Shown here in pieces: positions 20,100-31,130 of a DNA stretch of 64,000 bases. The notes beneath the pieces are model-generated. The model made no database searches. It was not told where the DNA came from and saw nothing but the letters and a program-made list of their open reading frames with translations. The stretch is taken from NCBI RefSeq assembly GCF_000276665.1, contig NW_004955481.1, positions 4,796,787 through 4,860,786 on the forward strand, given 5' to 3'. The position numbers were made by a program, and so were the translations under genes. Position 1 is the stretch's first letter, and every line of letters begins with the position of its first letter. The DNA comes from Chinchilla lanigera (taxonomy: Eukaryota > Chordata > Mammalia > Rodentia > Chinchillidae).

Positions 20100-20425
20100 G
20101 TCGGCGGGACGCAGATGCACCGACACGCAGCCCACCAGGACCCCGGACGTGCGAAAAAGCCAGAGCTAGCGCGCCAAGCTGGACTTCGGGCCGCTGCCCC
20201 ACCCCTTGAGACCACGCAGGCCACTTCCATTGGCTGACGAAGCAGAGGGCGAGAGGACACCGCGGGACTCCTCTCAGAGCGCGTCCATTGGCTGCTCTGA
20301 GTACCGCGACCACATTCTGCCAACTTTCCATTGGCTGTCGGGAGCGCCGCGTGAGTGGGGCGTGCTGCACGTAATCCGGTTGCCTAGAGATGTGGGGCGG
20401 GCGTCTCGGCGCGGATTGGGTGGTG
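20100..20425 (-). promoter_or_regulatory. TMEM97: TMEM97 promoter: CpG-rich with four CCAAT boxes
   Basis: ATTGG (CCAAT on the minus strand) occurs at 20229-20233, 20287-20291, 20330-20334 and 20415-20419, three of them as ccattggctg, a classical NF-Y context. A CACCC/GC box (gccccacccc) is near 20197. A weak sterol-element-like cacgccccac is readable on the minus strand near 20354-20363. No TATA box. SREBP control of TMEM97 is known in human; its element here is only tentative. Confidence 0.65.
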
Positions 20426-20549
20426 TACTGGGCTGCTCACCTGGTCCCTTTCACTCGTGGCACCTTTCACCTATTCTGTTGCATTTACCAGCGCTGGTAT
20501 GTGCGGGTCTATAGGGCATATGGAGCTAGAGCTAGAACTCCTAGAGGAG

Positions 20550-20617
20550 ACCTCTAGGAGGTGGAGGGAAGGGCTTGGGTGGGATGGTTGGCAGTAGGAT
20601 GTGGGTGGCCCGTTAAG
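20550..20617 (+). repeat. Direct repeat copy 1 (GC-rich)
   Basis: cctctaggaggtggagggaa, then a diverged gtgggtggcccgtt. It pairs with 21402-21480 about 850 bp away. Confidence 0.6.
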
Positions 20618-20626
20618 AACAAATTT

Positions 20627-20790
20627 AGCCCGGCGTGGTGGCTCAGACCTGTAATCCCAGCCCTAGGGAGGCTAAGGCAGGAGGATCATTGCGAGTTCGA
20701 CGCCAGCCTGGGCTACAAAGTGAGCTCAAGGCCAGCCTGAACTGCATAGCGAGACCCTGTCTCCAAAGTAAAAAAAAAAAACAAAACAAA
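20627..20790 (+). repeat. B1 SINE
   Basis: Complete B1 with duplication and A-rich tail. Confidence 0.9.
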
Positions 20791-21122
20791 CCAAGTTCAA
20801 GGGAAGGTATTTCAATTTTAGCCTCGACACTTAGCTGTCTCCGCAGCACCTGGGTGGAGGCCTAATAGGCAGCTGGGTGAACCTCCTGGACTTGATTTCG
20901 AAGACATTAGCGTTTGCTGGGAGTTGAAGTTTTGAAAGCAGAGGGTCTGGAAGGGATCTAAAGGAGCTCCAACCTCAGGGGTTAGGAGGGGAGTGACGTC
21001 ACTGGAGGGAGGGTGGGAGTAGCTGTGCTGGGGCAACACTGGGTGGTGTCCACTGCTGGTTCTGTTGAGAGCAGTTGTGAAGGGGCAGGAGCCTGATAGC
21101 AGTAGAGTAAGAAGGGGAATGG

Positions 21123-21240
21123 AGCCGGGCGCGGTGGCACATGTCTGTCATTCCAACACCGGGGAGGCTGGGGCAGGAAGGTTGCTGTGAGTTCGAGACC
21201 AGCCTGGGCGACAGCCTGAACTACATAGGGAGACCCTGGG
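21123..21240 (+). repeat. B1 SINE, 3' diverged
   Basis: agccgggcgcggtggcacat ... aactacatagggagaccctg. Confidence 0.85.
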
Positions 21241-21401
21241 GTTGCGGGGAATGGAAGCAGCAAGTTTAGACATCTGGTCAGGGGGGGTGTCATTTGTTTT
21301 TCAGAAGAGAGACTGGAGGTTGTTTAGGTCTGTTTGAAGTTTCTGGTCGGGAGAGAGGCTGTCCATTGAGAAAGAAGGGAGCAGGAAGTATGTCTGAAGG
21401 C

Positions 21402-21480
21402 CTCTAGGAGGTGGAGGGAAGGGGTTTGGGCTGGGTGGGGACAGGATCGCTGGCAGTGGGAGGTGGGCGGCCCTTGATCT
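21402..21480 (+). repeat. Direct repeat copy 2 (GC-rich)
   Basis: Same opening cctctaggaggtggagggaa, then gtgggcggcccttgat, with about 10 extra bases inside relative to copy 1. Confidence 0.6.
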
Positions 21481-22579
21481 GGAAGCCCCATTTCCAAGGC
21501 TGCGCTCTTCTCCAGTGTGGACTCTGCTCAGGGAAAGGCAGCTGGACTCACTCCAGGTGGGGTTCCGGAAGGCAGAGATGACCGAGGAGCTGAGCACCAG
21601 AGTGGCAGAGCGGTGGAACAGGTGATCTGAGCTGGACGGGGAGGCCAGGGTGAGGCCAGAGGGGCTGGGGCCTGGAGGACGTGGAGAAGCGAACAGACTT
21701 GATGCCCTACCGAGGAAGCTCGGGGTAGAGTGCGATCACTGGGTCAGGAGCCTGCGAGATTAGGACGCGGGTACCGTGTCTGCGTTCCCGGTGTTAGCAC
21801 AGGTTCTGAGGAGGGCATGGCTGAGATGCAGTGGAGGGGAAGGTCTTTGAGATGAGGTCAAGAGACAGAGCCCGCGGCCCCCAAGGGTGGTGGTGGCAGC
21901 TGGGTAAGAAGCCTGCACGTGAGGGGAGTGATCCGGAGGCAGGTGTGTGGGGGCTGCGGTGAGCCTCGGCCTGGGGCAGGGGCGGAGAAAGCGTGGACAC
22001 GGCCTTGCTGAGCAGGGAGACTGCTGGCCTGGCTCCAGAGAGGGCTGTGGGGAAGCTGAGTACCCGGCACAGCCAGGTGCCGTTTTCTGCAGAGGCAGCA
22101 GCTGGTATCACAGCGGGGGGAGGGAGGGCTGTTTATCAGGGGAGGAGACACAGTGGCAGACAGACCAGAGGGTCCCTCAAGGTTGGGGAGCAAGAGGTGA
22201 ACAGCATGGGTGGCTGAGCACAGAACACAGTTCTGACTGGGACCCGACCTGGCAGCCAGTGTGCAGCGGTGTTCAGTGCGGCTCTGCCGGCTCCTCCGGG
22301 GCATCGTGCCCAGGGGAAGAAGTGCTTTCTCTCTACAGAGGCTGAGGCAGGGGCGACCCGGAACCAGCTGCTGCTTTTCTGGGGGCGGGGGAGCCAGTGC
22401 CCCAGAAACCATAAGTCGCCTGGGGAAGGAACGATGTTCCTGATGTAAGGTTTTCAAGGCAAGTCACTCTTCCTGCCTGCCACCCTGGCCTCCTTCCCCC
22501 TCCTTCTCCAAACTTGCAAGAAAATATGAAGAGCTGGGAGGCCCCTTCCAGATCATGCAGGGTCCAGCACCTCATGAGA

Positions 22580-22690
22580 GGCTGAGGCTCAGCGAGACAC
22601 TTGTCCCAGATCACAAAGTGAGTAGTGAGGCAGAGAAGTCCAGTGTGCTCACCCCCATCTCCAGGCTTACAAAGGTGTGAGTGGTTTAGT
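22580..22690 (-). repeat. MIR fragment, antisense
   Basis: ctgaggctcagcgagacact, then tgtcccagatcacaaagtga matches the MIR core in reverse. Confidence 0.55.
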
Positions 22691-23124
22691 TCAGGTCTTC
22701 TATCCTTGGGGCTGGGCGGCAACCTCCCTGACAAGGTCTGCAAGCCCCCCCCCCGCCCCCCCCAGGTCAGGCTCCGGACCCAGGAGAGGACTGACCAGCC
22801 CAGAACTCTGCCCGGCTGTCCTCAAGGGCCTGGCAACAGCCCTCCCCACCCCCGAGAATGCACCGGTTTTAAGGACATGGTGGCACCTTTTAGTATAGGT
22901 GGAGTACAGTTCCCAGACCTGTGAGGCCTTGCTGATTATAGCTGCCTGCTGGGGGAGGGAGCTGGGTAGGTGCACAGCTGTCAGGGCGCTGCAGCTAAAG
23001 CCCAGCCAAGTCTGTAATCTGTAGATAAAAGTTCTCAAGGCCTCGCACATGGATGGCACACCCACCCAAAAAAAATCTCCAGCTGCTTTCTTCAGTTTGA
23101 AGTTCCTTTCATGGGAGAACTGAG

Positions 23125-23242
23125 GTTTTCGTTGTCTGAGATAGGGTCTCCCTAAGTCGTCCAGGTGAACCCTAAACTTGTGATCCTTCCGTCTCAGCCT
23201 GTTGAGTGGTGGGAGTACAGGCATGGGCGCCACGGCTGGCCT
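23125..23242 (-). repeat. B1 SINE, antisense, decayed
   Basis: gagatagggtctccctaagt ... gcgccacggctggcc. Confidence 0.7.
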
Positions 23243-23329
23243 GAGGGTTCTTAATTTGATGTCAGATGATCTTCGGGTGAGTGGAGAAGGCCACCACTGA
23301 TCCATTGCCCGAAGCATGAGTTCAGTGAG

Positions 23330-23465
23330 AGTGCCTCGGCTGAGTGTGCTCCAGCATTCTAGGAGGGCTGGAAGTTTGAGCCCCGCCTGGGCAACTTAGT
23401 GATCTACCAAGACCCTGCCTCAAAAAAGAATAGGTGGTGGTGGGAATGTAGCCTCGTGCAAAGGG
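23330..23465 (+). repeat. B1-dID SINE, decayed
   Basis: B1-like half to ccctgcctcaaaaaagaata, then an ID-like half (gggaatgtagcctcgtgcaa). Confidence 0.55.
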
Positions 23466-23489
23466 TTCAGTTTTTTGTTGTTGTTGTTT

Positions 23490-23605
23490 GTTTTTTTGGA
23501 GACAGGATCTCACTGTGTAGCTCAGTTGGCCTTCAGCTTGAATCAGTCTTCCTGCCTTGGCCTCCCGAGTGCTGGGATTACAAACATGTGTACCATGCCC
23601 TGCTC
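23490..23605 (-). repeat. B1 SINE, antisense
   Basis: gagacaggatctcactgtgt ... gtaccatgccctgc. Confidence 0.83.
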
Positions 23606-23934
23606 AAAGGGTTCAATCTCAGCAGTGAAGAAATAAAAACCAAAGAAAAACAAAACAAAAAAAACCCACCAAATTTCCCTCTCTTTATAAGTATTCACTT
23701 TTTTGCAAATTACTGTGTTGAGACACCATTATCCCAAACAGTGCCCTCATGGTGGTGCAAAGGGAACTCCACCCACAACTGCATAAAGCTCTTCTGTGCT
23801 TCTGCTGCACTTTCATCTCTTCTCACCCCACCCGTGCCACTCCCACATCCTTGTCTCGAGTAATGCCTGGATGAAGGCCACCCCACAACTGCCTCTCCTT
23901 GGTGACGTTTTCACATGGGAAACTCTGTGGCACT

Positions 23935-24085
23935 TTTTTTGTCTTTTTGAGACAGGGTCTCGCTATGCAGTTCAGGCTGGCCTTGAGCTCACTTTGTAGC
24001 CCAGGCTGGCCTTGAACTCCCAACGATCATCCTGCCTCAGCCTCCGTGGGGCTGGGACTACAGGCGTGCGCCACCATGCCTGACC
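23935..24085 (-). repeat. B1 SINE, antisense
   Basis: Complete antisense B1 ending ccaccatgcctgacc. Confidence 0.9.
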
Positions 24086-24550
24086 AAAATTGGAATTACT
24101 GTTGATTGAACCAAGTGGGAAATCAGCTCCTTGGTCACAGCAGATCAGCTGGGAGGGCACGATGTACACAGGTCAAACTTGAAGAGGTTCTGTCACTGTG
24201 GCAAGTGGAAAGACCTGCAAGCTGCTGTGGCTCGAGCCCACAGCCGGCTCCACACCTCAAAACCAAACATTAGGTGGCTCTCCAAAGCTCAGGTTCTGTC
24301 AGTGTGGGAGGCTCAGCAAGGAGGCCGTGGGGACTCAGAAGTGTCTCTTGAGGTCTATGGAGTCATCGAGGTAGCTGACCACCTGGCTTGGGCTGTTCTG
24401 AGTGGTCACCCTTTCATGTCAAAGAATCCATGAACATAGGTGGAGGAGCAGAGGAGATGGCAATCAATTCATAAAGATAAGCCTTTAAAATTTGGGTATT
24501 TTGTCCATAGATCTTTGGTCACTGAATTAGATTCATAAAAACTGCATTAA

Positions 24551-24703
24551 AGGCCAGGCGTGGTGGTGCATGCCTGTAATCCCAGCACTTGGGAGGCTGA
24601 GGCAGGAGGATCGTTGGGAGTTTAAGGCCAGCCAGGGCTACAAAGTGAGCTCAAGGCCACCCTGAACTGCATAGTGAGACCTGTCTCAAAAAGACAAAAA
24701 AAC
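24551..24703 (+). repeat. B1 SINE
   Basis: Complete B1; aactgcat occurs before it and again after its tail. Confidence 0.9.
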
Positions 24704-25179
24704 TGCATGAAAATATTTGCCTTGTTTACTTTTTAGTGTCTACTTAAATTTTGTTTTTGATGTGAATGCCTACCTCAATTCACCTAGTCCCAGCCCCGCT
24801 TTTTAGGAAGGAGTGGGGGTACGGGTGACTTGGAAAGGAGGATCAGTTTATGGGGCGTGGAAAGAAGCCAACAGATCTGCTACCATGGTGAGAGGCAGGT
24901 AGGGGGAGTTCTGGACCAAGGTGGTTTGGGATGGCAGTAGTGTTTCTCAGAAGATTCACCCGCTCCAGTGTGCAAGGTAGCGTGGTGGAGGAAGGCTGGG
25001 CGACACTGGCATTTGTGTCCTAGGTCCTATGTTTGCAGGAGTTTGGCAGCTGAAGGGGAAAGAGCTAAGGTATCGGCTCAACTTTTTCCAACACACGTGT
25101 CTCAAATACTTTCAGTGGCAAAGTAAAGGAGCCCACTTAATGGAAAAGTTAGTATTTCTTATCTGTGGAAAACCTACTG

Positions 25180-25405
25180 TAGATTAAAAAGGCCAGCAAA
25201 CTTTTTCTGTGAACGGACAGCAGATAACTGTTTTAGGTTTGGTGCGCTAGTCTGCCCCAGCTACTGAACACAGCCGTTTGTTAAAATGAAAGCAGCTGCT
25301 GAGAGTATGCCAGTGAGTGAATGTAGCTGCGTGAAATGCAGCTTTACTTACCGAACAGGCCGCGAGCCCATTTCCGCCTGTGGTGGTTGTAGTTTACTGA
25401 CAGTT
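25180..25405 (+). mobile_element. MER5A-like hAT-Charlie nonautonomous DNA transposon
   Basis: ccagcaaactttttctgtga, then aactgttttaggtttggtgc and the later gtggttgtagtttactgac parallel the MER5A consensus, with decay throughout. Identified from memory of the consensus. Confidence 0.6.
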
Positions 25406-25549
25406 GATCGAAGGCGCGGTCAACTTCATCGCCAGCAAGGGGAAAATAAGCATGACGGAGATGCACCTGTCACCTTGGGCCCTGGAAAGGGCAAACATCC
25501 CTTATGGCACATTCCACTGCAGATGATTTAGCCAGGAGCCCACATCTTA

Positions 25550-25561
25550 CCAGCAGAGGGC
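25550..25561 (+). promoter_or_regulatory. CTCF-like core motif
   Basis: CCAGCAGAGGGC fits the CTCF core CCASYAGRKGGC. Intergenic; occupancy is unknown. Confidence 0.35.
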
Positions 25562-25869
25562 TTGGGAATTTGGACTAGCGGTGTGCCTGGGCAGAGGCAG
25601 AGATTTCATTGGTCCAGGAGCTGGCTTTGCCGCAGCTCCGTGAGGGCAGTTGGGAACCTTCATGGAAAGTATGTTCACATACTCAACGTCTGTTGTACCC
25701 CCATGCCCTTCATTATGTGGTGGAATCCACTGGGGTGTAAAAGAGAAAGTGTAGAAGGAATGACAGAATTAGGAACTCACCACTGCCTAACCACTAGCAA
25801 ACAACTGGAGCAAAGATCACCAGTAGACAGCACTCGTTGAATAAAATGTGATCTCCAAGCGCTTCTCTA

Positions 25870-26640
25870 CAGATTATTACAAAGGGAAGCAATAATAAAT
25901 GAGACAGGGTAACATTTGTGCCTCTTGCTTTGATGGAATGGGAAGTTTCCCACATCTCTCTGGGGCAGTTTTTCCAGAAATATTTAGCTTGAATCTAAAC
26001 ATGAGGAAAAGAGACAAATATAAGTATCTGTGGGATTTCTGACATGGCAACTGAGGTTCCAACTTCAAAAATGATAACCTCATGGAAAAAAAAGCAGGAG
26101 TCTCTTGCATTAAAGGATGACAGAAGAGACAACCAAATGTAGGGTGTGATCCTTGACTGGGTCCTGAGTTCTGCAGAAGACAACTATGCATGATATTTAG
26201 GAGACAACTGGAGAAAGGGCAATATATGGGGTGTATTAGGTAATGTATCAATTGTTAAAATTTCATAGATTTGATATGATGAAGTTTTAGTTATGTAGTA
26301 CAATGTCCTTATTTTTCATTTTATCTTTTGCTTTTTGAGACAGGGTCTTACTATGTAGTCCATGCTGGCTTCAAACTCACAGTTCTGCCTCAGGCTCCGG
26401 AATACTGGGATTACAAGTATGTGCTACTATACCTGGTTTGCATCCTCATTTTAGAGGATACTTTAAGGGTTTTTTATAGTATCTGAGTAGAAATGAGGAA
26501 GCATATTTATGTAACAAAGGAAATATATAATTGTTTAAAATTGGTGAATCTAAATGCAGTGTTTAGTGGTTTGATCCTATTTCTATTTTTTTTTTTGATT
26601 TTTTTAAAAAATTTCTATTTTTCAGTAGTCAGAACAGAGA
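25870..26640 (+). repeat. Old L1-type 3' UTR-like sequence, interrupted by B1
   Basis: gggtgtgatccttgactggg and the following A/T-rich text resemble 3' ends of old mammalian L1 families; an antisense B1 splits it. Weak assignment. Confidence 0.3.
26327..26438 (-). repeat. B1 SINE, antisense
   Basis: gagacagggtcttactatgt ... gtgctactatacctgg. Confidence 0.82.
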
Positions 26641-26662
26641 TAGCTAAGCCTAACAAACAGGT

Positions 26663-26749
26663 GGGCTGGGGATGTAGCTCAGTGGTACAGCACTTGCCTA
26701 CCTTGCGTGAGGCTCTGAGTTTGATCCCTAGCAGTGAAAAAAAAAAAAA
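26663..26749 (+). repeat. ID SINE (older subtype)
   Basis: gggctggggatgtagctcag ... gtttgatccctagcagtg; lacks the gcggcacag variant of young copies. Confidence 0.85.
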
Positions 26750-26773
26750 GTTACACTATTAAATGGCATCATC

Positions 26774-26939
26774 AGCCAGGCGTGGTGGCGCACACCTGTA
26801 ATCCCAGCCCTTGGGAGGCTGAGGCAAGAGGATCATTTCAAGTTTGAGGCCAGCCTGGGCTACAAAGTGAGCTAAAGGCCAGCCTGAACTGCATAGTGGG
26901 ACCCTGTCTCAAAAAGAACCACCCTCCCCCCCAAAAAAG
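26774..26939 (+). repeat. B1 SINE
   Basis: Complete B1 with duplication. Confidence 0.9.
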
Positions 26940-27238
26940 CATTATCAGTGTTTTAACTTTTTATTTCTTCTTATCCTCCTCAGAAAAACAGGAAAACTTT
27001 ATGTAAAGTTTTTATGTTGTTTAGAGAACTTTAAACTTTATTCTAAAATTCTAAATACATATACTTGAAAAACAAAGGATTTCAACCAGGTTGTAGAATA
27101 AATGTTGGTAGATAAAATAAATTTTTTAGGGAAACAAAAAGGAAAACAACAGAAAAAACTCAATTTTTTAATACATTAGTAATAATCTGGAAGCAAAACT
27201 AAGAACCCTCCCTCAGCTGGGTATGAGAATTGACAGTT

Positions 27239-27355
27239 TGGGGGCTGGGGATTTAGCTCAGCGGCACAGCACCTGCCTGGCAAACGCAAGGTCGTGAGTT
27301 CGGTTCCGGGTACTGGAAAAAAACCAAAAAAAAAAAAAAAAACCAAAAAAAAAAG
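27239..27355 (+). repeat. ID SINE with TSD
   Basis: Near-consensus ID; gagaattgacagt at about 27226 and 27357. Confidence 0.93.
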
Positions 27356-27479
27356 AGAGAATTGACAGTCTGAACCAAACTTGGGCAAGTTAGTGACTTG
27401 GTGAGACTTTGAATAAAATAGGAATAAATTTAACAAAGGAAGTGCAAAATTTGTATATTGAAAACCACAAAAGATTGTT

Positions 27480-28085
27480 GAATAAAATTGTAAAGAAACC
27501 AAACCCCGCCATTCATGGATCAGAATTTAATATTGTTTAAATGGCAATATTCTACAAACTGATCTACAGATTTAATGTAATCCTTATCCAGCTAGCATTT
27601 TGTAGAAATTGACAACATGATCCTAAAATTCACATGGAACTGCAAGAGACCCAGAATAGCCAAAATCGTCTTGATAAAAGAACAAAGTTGGATAATTTAC
27701 ACTTCCTGATTTCAGAGGTTAACTACAAAGGCCAGTTGTCTTGGCACAGGCCCGTAATCCAAGCACTCTGGGGGACTGAAGCAAGAAGACTGCAAGTTTA
27801 AGCCCTAACTGCATTACTTAGCTATTTAACAAGACCTTGTCTCAAAATAAAAGGTAAGAAAGTGCTGGGGATGTAGCTCAGTGAGAAGGCACTGGTTCAA
27901 CCCCCAGAACTGCAAAAAACAAAAAACACTGAATCACTGGCGAGATCCTGTCTAAAACAAAACACTTAATACAAAGCTACAGTAATTAAGACAATTTTGT
28001 AAAGGCACAAATACAAACATATTGATCAATGGAATATACTTGAGATGTGGAAATAAACTATTATTTACAGTCAACTGATTGTGTA
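27480..28085 (+). mobile_element. L1 ORF2 fragment, interrupted by B1-dID
   Basis: aaaattcacatggaactgca, agacccagaatagccaaaat, aagctacagtaattaagaca and gatcaatggaatatactt follow L1 ORF2 in sense order. A B1-dID at 27729-27925 splits it. Multiple stops; inactive. Confidence 0.8.
27729..27925 (+). repeat. B1-dID dimeric SINE
   Basis: B1 half (cagttgtcttggcacaggcc ...) followed by an ID half (gctggggatgtagctcagtg ...). Inserted into the L1 fragment. Confidence 0.8.
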
Positions 28086-28139
28086 CGTCCCTTAACATGG
28101 TTCTATTACTTAGAGTGAAAATGGATTACCTAATGGTTA

Positions 28140-28870
28140 AACATCTTTCTATTCCTGGGACAGCGCTATGTGTATCTATACACATACAAATGGTAAAATA
28201 TACATAAAATTTAAAGGTACAGTTCTGTGGCATTAACCACATTCACACTGGTCTGCAACCTTCACCACCATTAAATCCAGAACTTCTTCATCATCTGAAA
28301 CTGAAATCCTAAACTTATTAAACGGTAACTCAACTCCCCGCAGCCGCTGGTAACCATCATTCCATTTTCTGTCTCTAAGAATCTGACTCTGCTAAGTACC
28401 TCATATATGTAGAATACCCTTGTTCTTTTATGTCCATCTTATTTCGCTTAGTAGGTCTACAAAGTTCATCCATATTATTTATGAGAATTTCCTTTTTAAG
28501 TCTGAAACATATGCGGTTGTATGTACCTATCACGTTGTTTATTCCTTGATGGACATTTGGGTTGTTTTGCCTTCTTTTATTTTTTAATTTATTTTTATTT
28601 TTTATTTTCTTTGTTTTTGCCTTCTGACCGCTGTGAATAATGCCTTGAGCACTGGGCTACAAATACGTTCCGAGTCACTGTTTCCAACTCTTTCATGTAT
28701 ATACTCAGAAACAGGACTGCTTGATCAAATGGTAATTCTAAAGCTGAATTCCTTTTGGAGGAACTGGAACTGTTCTCTGTAGCAGCTGTACCATTTTACA
28801 TTTCCACTCACAGTGTACAAGGGTTTCAATTCATGTCCTTGCCAACATCTGTACAATTTTCAAAAAATTT
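28140..28870 (-). mobile_element. Old L1 fragment, antisense
   Basis: ggtacagttctgtggcatta, ccattttctgtctctaagaa, ttcctttttaagtctgaaac and accattttacatttccactc match the reverse of mammalian-wide L1M sequence in order. Strongly decayed. Confidence 0.7.
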
Positions 28871-29228
28871 TTTAAATCTTTGGCTTTCAATATATTTTTT
28901 GCCAGAACTTTTGTAGCCACAGATCCAGGCTAGTTCTAAATATGGGAAATGTCTACCATACAAACCAAATGGAGAGTCCTCATTGACAAAGCAAGCAGTC
29001 AAAATAGTTTCTGCCTGTTGGAAGAAGTCTTCATTTTATATATGGCTCTGAAAAAAAAAAAAAATCAATCTTTCCTGTCAATTTTAAGACAAAGCTGTGC
29101 CATGAATTTGCTGCCTGTGTAAAATAAAATACTCCTAGTCTCAATATTTAACATTTCTTTCTAAAGTTCTCTTTACATTCAAACAGTTCTCAGGATTGAT
29201 ATACTATTGGACAGTAATGCTCTGAGGT

Positions 29229-29310
29229 GTCTTTCTTTTGATGCTGGGCATTGAAATCAGGGCTTCTGGTGTGCAGGTAAGTCCCTACCATCGCGCTCTA
29301 CTCTAGCCCT
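29229..29310 (-). repeat. ID SINE, antisense, decayed
   Basis: gatgctgggcattgaaatca ... gctctactctagcccta. Confidence 0.6.
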
Positions 29311-29374
29311 AGGGTCTGAGAAACAAAACTGCTTGTAGTGTCCCATTATTTGGCAACCCAGGATTTTTTTTCTT

Positions 29375-29524
29375 TTTTTGTCTTTTTGAGACAGGGTCTC
29401 TCTATGCAGTTCAGGCTGGCCTTGAGCTCACTTTGTAGCCCAGGCTGGCCTCAAACTCACAGAGACCCTCCTGCCTCAGCCTCCCAAGTGCTGAGATTAC
29501 AGGTATGTGCCACCACGCCCAGCA
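29375..29524 (-). repeat. B1 SINE, antisense
   Basis: Complete antisense B1; the phrase caacccaggat precedes and follows it. Confidence 0.9.
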
Positions 29525-29854
29525 ACCCAGGATGTCTCTATGGCCAGGAACACCATGCCATAATATTTGCCTGAGATGTCTAAGAAGTATGTCTTCTGAA
29601 GAGGGATAAAGGCAAGTAAGTTGACTCTAGAAAAATCTTCTGTGCGCATGTATTTCCTGAGAGTCTTTATCCTCTGGGGTGTGTGTCTCAGTTTAAAGAA
29701 GGCTGCTCTAATTTATTTTATTCTTGCCATCAGACATTATTACACTATTACTACTGTTTTATGCAGCCCATGTTTGCTTAGTTCTCACTGAATGTTCACC
29801 AATTTCTTTGTTCACTATTCTTGCACTGGAGATCTGCTTTTAGTTTTTCTCTTC

Positions 29855-30053
29855 TGCTGTGGTACCAGGGGTTGGACCAGGGGTTGGACCTCCCAAGCAC
29901 ACACTCTACTGCTGAGCTATATCCCTGACACCTTCTTTTTAAAAATATTAAATTTTAAGGCACGGTTTCACTACATTACCTTGAATTTGTGATCCTTCTG
30001 ACTCAGCTTCTCAAGATGCTGGGATTACAGGCATGCACCACTGCACCTGGCTC
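29855..30053 (-). repeat. B1-dID dimeric SINE, antisense
   Basis: ID half (gctgagctatatccctgaca) then B1 half ending caccactgcacctggc. An 11-bp repeat (ccaggggttgga) is tandem inside the ID half. Confidence 0.75.
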
Positions 30054-30733
30054 TTTCCTTCTTAATGTAATCCCCCCTTAGAACTGCTTTTCACAGAAAA
30101 CTAAATTTGCTTTCTGAAAATATCACAGGCCGTAATTTAAAAATTCATGCAAATTTTGCTTTCTCTCCTTTGACATTTTTATTTTAACATGAAAGTAATA
30201 TTTTAAATGACATACTAGAGAAGAACAACATAAATAAAAATTCCAAACAAGAGGTTATTTCCATCTTTTGGGGTCTTAAACTGCAAACAAACTGCAATAG
30301 ATTACAGCCCTAATTTATCTGCCAACCCTGACTCTACTGGCTTTAGACATGGTACATTTTACGATTTCCAGTGAAGTTAGATAAATAAGGCACGAATCCT
30401 TTGGTTCACTAAGCAGTATCTATGAACAACTTTAGCTTCAAGGTTACATGTACATTCAACATGCACATATTATTAAAACTTGTTTTCTTATTTTAAGCAT
30501 AACTACAACAAAGCTTCCTTATATGCAACTCTTGCATTTAGTAAGTATTCAGGTTTGTTGAATGAGTAAACTTGATTTTTTGAATGAACAAATGAATGTG
30601 TATTTGTATTAATTTGAGTTAGAACAGAAAGAACAGCTGACTCCTCACATGTCCAGAAAAAAAAAAATCCATTTTGCTAAATCAACAAAATATAAGAAGT
30701 AAATGCCACCTACAAACTCAAGAGTGATATTGC

Positions 30734-31130
30734 AGTTGGGCACGGTGGCACACACCTATAATCCCAGCTACTCAAAAGGCTGAGGCAAGTGGATCCCAAG
30801 TATGAGTCCAGCCTGGGCAACTTATTCAGACCCTGTCAAAATAAAATAAAAATAACAGTAAAAGTCAAGCTGGGTGGCGTATGCCTGTAATCTAAACACT
30901 TTTGAAGGCTGGAGCAAGATGATGATCACAAGTTCAAGCTCAGACTGGCCAATGAGGCTCTGTCTCAAAATAAAAAATAAAAACGGGCTGGTGATATACT
31001 GTTAAGTGTTAAGGCTTAGGTTCAATCCTGGTATTGTGGGTGGGAAAAAAAAGGTCTTGGGATATAGCTCAGTGGTAGAGCACTTACCCAGCATTCATGA
31101 GGTTCAACGCCCAGGACTGCAAACGAACAG
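30734..31130 (+). repeat. Cluster of B1-dID and ID SINEs
   Basis: B1 (30734-30850), B1-dID (about 30868-31045) and an ID (31050-31130, gatatagctcagtggtagag) in tandem, all plus strand. Confidence 0.75.

Larger units (their letters stand above)
11060..20200 (-). other. TMEM97: TMEM97 gene span (sigma-2 receptor)
   Basis: TMEM97 (MAC30) is a four-helix EXPERA-domain membrane protein of the ER and lysosome. It is the sigma-2 receptor and is linked to NPC1 and cholesterol trafficking. Exons 19969-20094, 13531-13675 and 12062-12321 join in frame to 531 nt, i.e. 176 residues plus stop, the human length. Both introns are GT-AG. The ligand-binding acidic residues known in human (Asp29 in LFLD, Asp56 in EFKD) are conserved. 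The Lys-rich C-terminus EDKRKKK is a likely ER retrieval signal. The gene converges on IFT20 and starts in a CpG, CCAAT-rich promoter. No disruption was seen. Confidence 0.96.
21290..22960. other. GC-rich, SINE-free block of unknown role
   Basis: About 1.7 kb without B1, ID or L1 sequence in a neighbourhood dense in them. Long reading frames exist on the minus strand (for example 21858-22457) but they show no recognisable domain and are probably due to high GC. A MIR-like remnant sits near 22580-22690. It could be an enhancer or an unannotated noncoding transcript. Confidence 0.4.

Noticed and set aside
19801..20370. 189-codon frame extending TMEM97 exon 1 on both sides
   Set aside because: The true exon is only 19969-20094, defined by the donor GTGAGG and by the 176-residue family length.
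21858..22457. 199-codon minus-strand frame in the GC-rich block
   Set aside because: Pro/Ser/Arg-rich composition typical of random GC-rich frames; no motif seen.
22700..23317. 205-codon minus-strand frame
   Set aside because: Runs through a MIR/B1 region and low-complexity sequence; no family resemblance.
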